From Histoplasma ohiense (lineage: Eukaryota; Ascomycota; Eurotiomycetes; Onygenales; Ajellomycetaceae), in NCBI GenBank assembly GCA_017607445.1, contig JAEVHH010000006.1, positions 1,240,001-1,304,000 of the forward strand: a stretch of DNA of 64,000 bases, read 5' to 3'. Position numbers and translations under genes: made by a program. The number at the start of each line of letters is the position of its first letter. Position 1 is the stretch's first letter. A model generated the notes under the pieces. The model ran no database searches, was not told the origin of the DNA, and was given only the letters and a program-made list of their open reading frames with translations. This document shows positions 55,884-64,000 of this stretch, piece after piece.

Positions 55884-58800
55884 GTATAAGCAATGATAGA
55901 CAGTGACTTCCTTCATTACACTCTTATAGACACCCAGCTGATTGAGAAGCATAAGCTTCAGTATATTCTCTTTTTCAAGCTGTGTAAACTCAGTGAATTT
56001 AATGACCTCAGAGAATCCATCTTCTACAACATAGTAAGATTTAATGTCAATGTAGAAGAATATGAGAAAAAGAATATATACACATACAAAATACAAAATC
56101 TTGAGTACAATCTAATGCTCAGTCTATCATAGCTCACAGAATTTGGAACCTTGTTGAATACATGCAATCACTGTCTTATTTTCTCAGAAGATGATCATGT
56201 TTATGAGAAGAATATCAATAGAATCACTGATCTCACTCAGATATCAGCAGAAGTATACAAACTACTAATTCATCAAATATATGAGAAGAAGAACATTCAA
56301 GTGTTCACTGTTAGTATAACAGATATCAAAAAAGCACTAGAGAAGCTAGAACTCAGAGATCTCAAGAAACTATACAAAAAACTACTCAAATTATATGAAG
56401 ATTTTGCAGATATATTCAATGAGAAAGAAGCTGAAAAGCTTCTCTCTCATCAAAAACTCAGTATAGATTATATAATTGAGTTTATTAAGAAAGACAGTAA
56501 GAATCTGCAATCACTCTGAGATTCTCTCTACAGCATATCACATAACAAGCTTCTCATTCTACAAAAAACACTCAATAGATTACTGAACAAAGACTTCATT
56601 CACATTAGCAATTCATTCATCACAGCATCTGTACTGTTTGTAAAGAAATCAGAAGAAGACTTACAATTCTGTGTCAATTATCAAGAACTCAATAAGATTA
56701 TGCAGAAGAACTGATATTCTCTCTCATTCATCAACAAAATATTTGAATAAATAGAAAAAGCAAAATGATTTATGAAGCTTGACATCTCTGCAGCCTTCTA
56801 TAAGATAAGAATTAATGAAGATGATGAATGACTAACTGTTTTTCACACATATTACAGATTATACAAATGAACAGTGACTCTTTTTGAATTAGTGAACACT
56901 TTAAATATATTTCAGAAATACATTAACTGAGCTCTATAAGATCTGCTCAATAAGATCATCTCAGTGTACATGAATGATATCTTGATCTTCACTGATGAAT
57001 CACTCACTGAGTACTGTAAATATGTACAACAAATGCTTGATCATCTATGAAAAGGTGAACTGCAAGTGGATATTGACAAATGCAACTTTGAGATCAAGTC
57101 TATAATCTATCTAGAATTCATCATCAAAGTTGAAAAAGATGTATACATGGATTCTAAGAAGATGAAAGCAATTCTCAACTGAGAGACATCAGTCTCAATA
57201 AAAGAGACTAGAAGTTTTCTAGAGTTTGTCAACTTCTATCAAAGATTTATCAAAAACTTCTCTGATATTGTACAATCACTGACAGATCTGATCTGAAAAG
57301 ACACTGTATTTCAATGAACTGATGAAGTGGACACAGTATTCAAAAAGCTGAAGTATATGTTCACAAACACTCTGATACTGCAATTATTCAATTCAGATAA
57401 ACATATGATTCTTGAAACAGACATCTTGGATTATATAGTAGATGAGACACTGATGCAATATAACAATAAAAATATTCTACAATCTTGTGTCTTTATTTTG
57501 AAAAAGATGTCATTCACTGAATACAACTATGAAATCTACAACAAAAAGCTTCTAGTGATCATACAATGTCTTGAAGAATGAGAATCTGAACTTATAAGTG
57601 TTGAAAGATTCAAGATTGTTACTGATCATAAAAATCTAGAGTACTTTACAACTATTTGTAAGCTCACTGAAAGATATATGCATTGATCATTGTTTCTTAG
57701 CTGTTTTTCATTCACAATTTGTTATCAATCTGAAGTAGAGAACATTCTTGTGAATGCTCTGTCTCACTGAAAATAAGATATATCATTTGATGACTTGAAT
57801 GACAGATGAAAACACTGAGAGTATTGATTAATCAACTCTGCAATTATAGAAAGTTCTATACAATTAGATGAACTTCATATACATATCAATCAGTTCTGAG
57901 CTCAAGAACTCTCACTCAAAGAATAATGAAGATTAGTGACAGAAGCAGATGAATTCTGATAATAAGTCACTGAAGCTGTATAAAGCAAAGCATTTCAATT
58001 TCTCACAGATGTATACTCAAGAATGAATATCTCAGCATATTCAATCAATAATAACAACTGCTTACACTTTCAAGATAGACAATGGATTTCTGATTCAGAA
58101 TCTCTATAAATATAGATCATATAAAAAATTCATGACTTGCTGATGACTGAGTATTCAGAATATGAAATTATATACAACATCATTGTCTGAGAATTCTACT
58201 GATCAGATATATTGAAAGATATACATCAGTTTATATACAACTGTGATCACTGTGGCTCAGTGATAGTATAATATGAACACTGAAAAGAGATGCTGAAGCT
58301 TCTATCTGTCTCTGACTGAATTTGATGTGATATAGCTATCAATTTTGCAGTTTTCTTGCTCAAAAATAAAGATTCTATAAACATTCTAGTCATTGTTGAC
58401 TGACTCAGTAAGAGTGTAATACTACAGCTCTGTGACAAGATGAATACTGAAGTAGTTGCAGATGTCTTCATCAGAAGTCTGTTCTATTATATACACAGTC
58501 TGTCTTTATTCATTGTATCAGATAGAGACAGTCAATTCATCAGCACACTCTGAGTCTGTATATGTCAATTACTAAGAATTGAATGAAAGTTATCAACAGT
58601 ATATCATTCAGAGACTGATGAAGCTATTGAGAGAATAATATAAATGATAAAGAACATTCTTTATAAGTTCTGTAATTACACACAAGACAACTAAAGCAAT
58701 CTGCTGCTACACACTAAGATTGCAATTAACAGTTGAGATTTTATTATGACAGATGTAAGCTTATTTTTTCTTCTATACAGATACAATTTAGAGATTCTGA

Positions 58801-59058
58801 ACTTTTCTGAGATTTCTCAAGAAACTGTGTATATTCATAGTCTTATACAGACAGTAGAGAACATTGTGAGTAAGCTGAAGAAAGTCTATAAATGAATAAA
58901 AGCTTCAATAATCAGTACTTAGCAAAATTATAAAAATTAAGTAAACATCAGAAGAAGTTCTGCAACTCAATATTATATAGAAAACAAAGTCTGACTGAAT
59001 CTCAAGAATATAAAAATGAATCACTTCTCATATATACTAGATTATCATCATATCAAGT
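55884..59058 (+). pseudogene. D4 pol: protease to integrase
   Basis: Protease has MIDSDFLHYTLIDTQ at 55893 (D-S-G has become D-S-D). A 122-codon open run at 56151-56519 links protease and RT. The RT site is YMND (56967-56978): a different Asp is lost than in D1 and D2. RNase H is about 57310-57600 and integrase about 58100-58900 (VSDRDSQFIS near 58525). Removing the 424-bp SINE plus duplication puts pol in the -1 frame of gag, as in D1 and D2. It is cut by the E LTR. Confidence 0.88.
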
Positions 59059-59440
59059 TGTAAGCAGTGGTATGAGAATCAGCTGCTTATATCACAAGAA
59101 GTTCTTAAGACTCTGCAAGAATTAAGTTGTAGAAGATAATATGGTAATATATTGAATAGAATTTGAATTAATATCAATATTGTAGAATGTAGAGGTCAAA
59201 TTAAAACAGAATGATTCACTGACCTCTAGAAGATTGAGCCAGCTGCTATCTATATACACAGTATTGTAAACAAATTGAACTTGCTATGATGTAGATGATG
59301 TAGTATGATGCAAGTGGTAAGATAATGCCTTGATTTCAAATCTGATATGATGTTGATGGTGCTATGTTCAGCAATGTCATATCTTTAGAGCAATTGCCAA
59401 TTTCAGCCTAGCACTGATAACTTAGTGTGGATTTCTTACA
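59059..59440 (-). repeat. E 3' LTR (382 bp)
   Basis: The plus strand starts TGTAAGCAGTGG and ends GGATTTCTTACA, giving perfect 6-bp inverted termini TGTAAG/CTTACA. A pyrimidine tract ACTGCCTCCTCTG (59441-59453) follows at once, the complement of a polypurine tract. Only one copy is seen, so the ends are inferred from these signals and from the D4 breakpoint. Confidence 0.7.
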
Positions 59441-59899
59441 ACTGCCTCCTCTGAAAGGGCTGCTGTCCCAGCAGGCCAAAAAATTGTAGAGTAATCATAG
59501 ATAATTCACAATCACAAGTGACAGTGAACCTTTGTTGTCTCACTGATAACACAAAACTCATAGAAGTAAATAGAATCATAACTGACAACACAGAAGTAAA
59601 TAGATTCATAGAACACATGATTTCACAAAGAATATAGAGGATCAGAACCTCTGAGCAAATCTTGATTCTGATAAGCTATTGAGAGATTCCTTCCACCACC
59701 CCTGCTATCAATATTTCAAAGAAGAATGTAAGTAATCATTAGAGGACTGATGGGTTATCAATATAGAAACATTTGTTAACAGTAAAAGCAGTTTTTTAAC
59801 CATATTTTCCAGAGAAATCCTCAGCCAGTAAGTATTGTGTTGCTTTGTTTCTATTTCCAGTAAGGGGTTGCTAACTTGCTTCAAATAGAATCAGAAATT

Positions 59900-60704
59900 A
59901 TGTTGTTTACTCCAGTTAATCAGCAAATCCAGAATTTTGTCACTGAGGAGAACATTGCAGCTGGTTCTGCAACAGAAAAAATTCTCACAGAGGATGTATT
60001 CATGGAACTGCACAAAGAAATTGATGAGCAACTGAAAGAGAAGTGATACACTCACAGCCTGAAGCTGAGAAGCTGTGTTCACTGTCTCAAAGCAATAGAA
60101 GATGTGCCTCTCTGCATGTGAGAGATTGCATTTAAAAATTGCAAGAGATGTCACAACAATAGATCTCATTGCAACTCTGTAAGTTTATTGAAGTAATATC
60201 AAAGATTTGATAATAAGATTAACACTGAAGTAGATTCCTGCATGTTTCAAAGATCAGGCTATGGCATTAGAGGTGTTATTTCAAAAGAGCCTGGGAAAAT
60301 ACTCTGAATTGCTAGTGATGTGGAAGCAATTCATGAAGAAACTCAGTGTGTATTACTTGTTTGAATGTAATAAGGTTGATGGAGACATTCCCAGCACTTC
60401 ACAGCACTGAAAGACTTGTGTTGCTGCTGGCAGAATCTCTATCAAGAAAAAATCTGTTGCTGCATCAGTCTCTGCTGTCTTCTCTGCTTTTTCTGCTGCT
60501 GCTTCTGTGGCTGTACTGAATCCATTCCCTGCCTCTGAAGTTCTTGCGATTCTGCAGTGGATTGAAACCGCTCAGAAGGAAATGAATGAAAAAATGGAAA
60601 AAATGATTATGTGGATGGGGGAGATGGCTCAGAATATTGAATGCTTGGAGACAATGTTTTATACAGTATGTATAACCAAAGGAATTTCACTAGATAATTG
60701 CTAA
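59900..60704 (+). pseudogene. Antisense accessory gene of E (Cys-motif protein, 55-bp intron)
   Basis: Exon 1 runs from ATG 59900 (MLFTPVNQQ) to 60178. Intron 60179-60233 is GTAAGT...ATTAAC...TAG, 55 bp, phase 0. Exon 2 is 60234-60704, ending TAA. Splicing joins two different frames exactly, leaving three TGA codons as the only defects, two of them in exon 1 at likely Arg sites. Exon 1 carries C-x2-C-x9-C-x8-C-x2-C-x6-C (about 60072-60174). Exon 2 has an Ala/Ser-rich stretch then an amphipathic Met/Glu-rich segment (KEMNEKMEKMIMWMGEM) that could pair in a coiled coil. A further upstream intron (GTAAGT near 59831 to TAG 59888 with GCTAAC) is possible. Function unknown. The gene is convergent with pol, as in family A. 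Confidence 0.68.
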
Positions 60705-61045
60705 CAGATTGTAGTTGGTAGAAAGGATTGGGAAAATTGAAAGAGAATTTGATATCATGGAAGAAGAATAAATTATAGATGATGTTCTGGAGAGTTCTTT
60801 AAATGTTTTTTTTTTTTGAATAGTTTTTTCATCAAGGATATAATGCCCAGAATAATATCTTGATTCTTTGCTTTTTCCTTTCAATCAGAGTTTGAAATTG
60901 TAATGTAGCCTCATTAAACTTCTAAAACCTTGTAGGATAAAAAGGAGAAGAGTGCCACTAAGCTTCAAGAATCTTTCACAGTTCAAAGCAGAAGTATAGA
61001 TAAGTAGAAACTTCAAAATCTTTATAGAAAAAAATAGAAGAACTA
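60705..61045. other. E spacer between convergent genes
   Basis: AT-rich spacer of 341 bp between the accessory gene and the pol stop, with a run of T (60810-60819). No gene is seen. Confidence 0.5.
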
Positions 61046-61588
61046 CTAATGTTGTGTTCTGGAATACTTCTTTTTAACAAGGGATTGATTTTGATTTACC
61101 TTCTCATATTCTTTGAGAAGGTTACAGGAATTCAAAAGATTATTAGAGGATTTCCAAGTGTTCTCAGTATTAGAATATTCTTCCCACTTGACAAGATATT
61201 GCTCCTTATTACAGTGCAATCATTTATTCAAAATAGCTTCAACAAAATATTTCATTCCACTTTTGAGTAGAATGTCAGAAGGTTTCTTAGGTTCTTCACC
61301 TGGTCTCTGATAATAGAGTTTCAACAAAGTAACATGAAAGACAGAATGCATAGATTCAAAGGTTCTCAGAAGATCTAGTCAATATATTTGTGATCTGATG
61401 ATGTTCAGAATTGTAAACAGTTCAAATCATTTATCTTCAAACTTGTGGCAAGATCTAGAAGTTGTTATATTCATGGAAGATAGAAGAATTTGATCTTCAA
61501 TGACAAAGGATTTCTCTTGATGCCTTCTGTTATAGTATTCCACTTGCTTTTTGAAGGATTTTTGGACTTTGACTTGGAGGTTGCTTTG
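61046..61588 (-). pseudogene. E pol C-terminus with chromodomain
   Basis: Minus-strand frame ending at TAG 61046-61048. It has the integrase C-terminal segment (HSVFHVTLLKLYYQ near 61330) followed by a chromodomain (EQYLVKWEEYSNTENTWKSS, about 61215-61155) in which both Trp codons are TGG. The aromatic cage-type residues Y, W, W are therefore kept, unlike A and D, where TGA occurs. Chromodomains of this class direct integration to marked heterochromatin. Few stops are seen (for example TGA after the NK near 61228). Confidence 0.85.
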
Positions 61589-61851
61589 TGTAATGCACTC
61601 GTTTATTATTTCCTTATTATCTTCGCTTATTCTTACCTCTTTCCATTATACTCTCGCTACCGCTATTTCTATATGTATATATATATCGATGTATGTATTT
61701 CACACATCTTCTTTCTCTTTCTTTTCTTCCTTAGCAATTAGCTACACTACATTACACTACTATATTACACTCTACAATATATTACTATTATCTCTGCTAT
61801 GCTATAAACTATCTTCTACTGTTACTCTTCACACTGTCACTACATCTCACA
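61589..61851 (+). repeat. A4 5' LTR (263 bp)
   Basis: TGTAATGCACTCG...CATCTCACA. The outer 100 bp retain cactcgtt, cttcgctt, ctcgctaccgc and atcgatg; the inner 160 bp have no CpG. Confidence 0.95.
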
Positions 61852-61898
61852 GTTTCTAATCACTCAATCTTCAAGAGACAATCTGTTGAGTAATAGTC

Positions 61899-63330
61899 AT
61901 GATCTCTATCTGCAGTATCCACTGTACTCATGCTACTGCTGAATCTGAAGCAACAAACATTATGAAAGAAAACTGCAAAACACACACTTCTGCCACTGAA
62001 AGTGTACAACAGATATCATCTTTCTCTATGAAATTGAATTCTAAGTATAGTTCAGAAGAGGATATCTCTTCTGAAGATCTCAGTGCAATTGAGATCAAGA
62101 AAATAGCTGTGATCAGAAGAATCAAAAAATTACAGACTGAAAAAGAATTATGAGAACTTCAACAGCAGTGCAACACTTTACTACAAGAATTGAATAAAAT
62201 AATTTCAGTCATCTGAAATACACTAGACACACATCTGAACCACAGTAGAGATGCAACTAGTGTGAATGATAATTGTGATAACATCACAAGTATTCTCAGA
62301 TCATTGAAAACCACACTACAAGCATTCAACATCTTAGTGAAAAGCACTGTAACTACTGTCAGTGGGAGACATAGTTGGATACCACTTTGACAATTAGAAC
62401 TTCAAGATCTCAGCATGAGTGATCATTCTTCTCAGAGAAATGTGGAAAAGTTCTGAGATTAAAATATGAAAGAATTTGAAAACTTTGTTACAGCTGCTAT
62501 TGCTTTTCATGTCAGTGATCTTGATTACTACAATGAACACAATCATCAAAAGATCATCGAAGCTGTTACTCATTTCAATGTTGAGATGCAACAACATTGG
62601 TATCAACATACACATGATATGCAGACTTTGCCACCATGGGAAGAATTTGTTAGTTGAATGCAATGTCAAATCATCAATTCAGATAGAAATTTCTGAGATG
62701 CTGATAGACAGTACTGAAAAACAGAGCAATAAAAAGATCAGACAGTTCAACAATTTGCTTCACATTTATAATCAATTGAAGAGTATCTGCAGCATTCTTA
62801 TAGCAAATACCATTGAAAATCACATCTCTATATGAAAGTTCTACCTTTCATTTGCTGAGAATTCAACAAATATGCAACCAAATTGGAAGAGTTAAGCTAT
62901 GATGCCACTCTATATAAACTTGCAATGACAGAATCGAATCTGTCAGAGAGACAGAAGAAGCTTAAAGAGAAGTCAAATTTCAAAAACCCCACTCAAAGCT
63001 TTAACAACAGAAATAATGCTGATAATAGATTATAAAACAAATGCAGATGGAATGACACTACAAAGTTCAATGACTTCATTCAATCAAAATATTGCTGTTA
63101 TTACAAGTGACCAGAACATACCATCAATTCATGTTTCAAACAACTCAAAGACAAATCCAAAAACATCAAGTCTGACTCAAAACTCAATACAAAAGACACA
63201 AAGAACTCAAAGGACTCAAAAAATACTTAAGACACATCATTCAGCTCACAATAGCAGTCATAAATATAGAAAGTTGATGCAAAAACATCTTAAGCTTCAC
63301 TATCACAGTGAAACTTGCTACATCTAAGAG
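61899..63330 (+). pseudogene. A4 gag
   Basis: ATG 61899 (MISICSIHCTHATAESE), 84 open codons then TGA. It has the acidic Ser-rich segment, IRRIKKLQTEKEL, and a Gln-rich helix. A long open run around 62466-62657 (KEFENFVTAAIAFHVSDLDYYNEH) is capsid-like. The zinc knuckle near 63088-63140 is damaged (CCYYK, then TGA, then EHTINSC): the second Cys is Tyr. Pol follows in the -1 frame. Confidence 0.85.
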
Positions 63331-63334
63331 TCTG

Positions 63335-64000
63335 CAAAAAGTGCTTATGCTAGTAGACTCTGAGTCAGAAGTGAACTGTGTTGATGAATTTTGAGCAAAG
63401 AATCACAATCTAGAAGCTGCTCACTGCAAAATCAAAATAGTCAAGTCAATTGATGAATGCATAATATATTTCTTTGAAGAGTATAACATTGCAACTACTG
63501 TCACTGATCACAAGGGTAATGCACAGCAGACATCTTATTTCTTTCATGTGATGAAGATGGAGAACTACAGTCTTGTATTAGAATTTTCTTGATTAAGACA
63601 AATAAATCCTCTTATAGATTGATCAGATGAACAATTCTTCTTTAGAAGCTCTGAAGATGAATAACAGCCTTAAATTATTTCTGAACAAAATGTCTTAGCT
63701 GAAGTTCTCACAGAAGCTAGAGTAGAAATGCTTGTAGTATTATCTACAGAACATTCAAAAGACTCAAAGCATACTTCATACATATTCTCAGCTGTGTATT
63801 CAGACTTGCCAATCAGTCTACTCAATTATATCATGTCATACACACATATCTTCTCAGAAGAAGCTGCTATAAGCACAAAAAGATCAGAAAAGATGGAACA
63901 CTGTATAGATCTCAAGTCTGATACACAATCTTTATTTATACTGATATACAATCTCTCTGAAACTGAGTTAGTCATTCTAAGAGAATATTTAAAAAATGCA
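63335..64000 (+). pseudogene. A4 pol start: protease
   Basis: Frame from about 63335 with LMLVDSESEVNCVDEF (63344-63391), an aspartic protease site in which Gly of D-S-G is Glu. It continues to VEMLVVLSTEHSKDSKH and SETELVILREYLKNA at the window end, the linker before RT seen in A1 (7917-7640). Confidence 0.85.

Larger units (their letters stand above)
53575..59058 (+). mobile_element. D4: family D element, interrupted by SINE and cut by E
   Basis: It runs truncated 5' LTR, leader, gag, protease, RT, RNase H and integrase. A SINE lies at the gag/pol boundary (55460-55869). The copy ends at 59058, where the LTR of E begins, before its own chromodomain and 3' LTR. Confidence 0.87.
59059..61588 (-). 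mobile_element. E: 3' part of a chromodomain Ty3/Gypsy element
   Basis: On the minus strand it has the end of integrase and chromodomain (61588-61046), a 1.6-kb 3' region with an antisense gene, a polypurine tract, and the 3' LTR (59440-59059). The 5' part is cut by the A4 LTR at 61589. It is inserted in D4 pol. The layout matches family A although the sequences are unrelated by eye. Confidence 0.8.
61589..64000 (+). mobile_element. A4: 5' part of a family A element, cut by window end
   Basis: 5' LTR 61589-61851, short leader, gag from 61899, protease and the start of RT linker. It continues past 64000. It is inserted in or beside E pol; the partner flank is outside the window. Confidence 0.92.

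Noticed and set aside
1..64000. TGA reassigned to Trp (alternative genetic code)
   Set aside because: TGA is frequent at Trp sites, but the same sites are TGG in sister copies (A1 near 7393, A3 NFWC), many TGA fall at Arg codons that are CAA elsewhere, and TAA and TAG also interrupt frames. Mutation explains all of it.

Overview
The window is a solid block of nested, decayed transposable elements, and I found no host housekeeping gene in it. The likely source is a filamentous (Pezizomycotina-type) ascomycete. The grounds are chromodomain-bearing Ty3/Gypsy elements, a Tad-type LINE with an RNase H domain, and short introns of the GTAAGT / CTAAC-like / TAG kind. No host gene confirms this. CpG is almost absent. 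Reading frames are broken mainly by TGA at former Arg (CGA) and Trp (TGG) codons, which is a RIP-like C-to-T signature.

I separate five LTR families. Family A has ~263-bp LTRs and a chromodomain. It appears as A1 (2902-10063, minus), A2 (17305-52387, minus, carrying several later insertions), A3 (27862-35223, minus, inside A2), A4 (61589-64000, plus, cut by the window edge) and fragment A5 (15748-17304, plus). Family D has ~534-bp LTRs and a chromodomain. It appears as D1 (45487-51584, minus, inside A2), D2 (10064-14920, minus), a leader+LTR remnant D0 (14921-15747), D3 (52388-53574, plus) and D4 (53575-59058, plus). Family B (37446-45447, plus) has 146-bp LTRs and sits inside A2. Family C is a pol fragment (1-2901, plus). 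Family E (59059-61588, minus) keeps a 382-bp 3' LTR and a chromodomain. A 5'-truncated Tad-like LINE (17534-23108, minus) sits in the A2 3' LTR. Two SINE-type insertions with AAT tails lie in D4 (55460-55869) and A5 (16796-17093).

Target-site duplications fix the order for four insertions into A2: A3 (ACTCT), B (ACTG), D1 (CAAAG) and the LINE (about 10-11 bp).

The most interesting feature is an accessory gene carried antisense between pol and the 3' LTR of families A and E. It has introns and a Cys motif, C-x2-C-x9/10-C-x8/9-C-x2-C-x6-C, and it converges on the chromodomain end of pol. Exon 1 is exactly 29 nt in all three A copies, and the E copy has a 55-bp intron that restores frame. Other results are loss of CpG that is relieved near the outer ends of several elements, RT active sites knocked out through a CpG inside the YxDD codons, a 63-bp variable-number repeat in the D LTR, and a conserved -1 offset between gag and pol.
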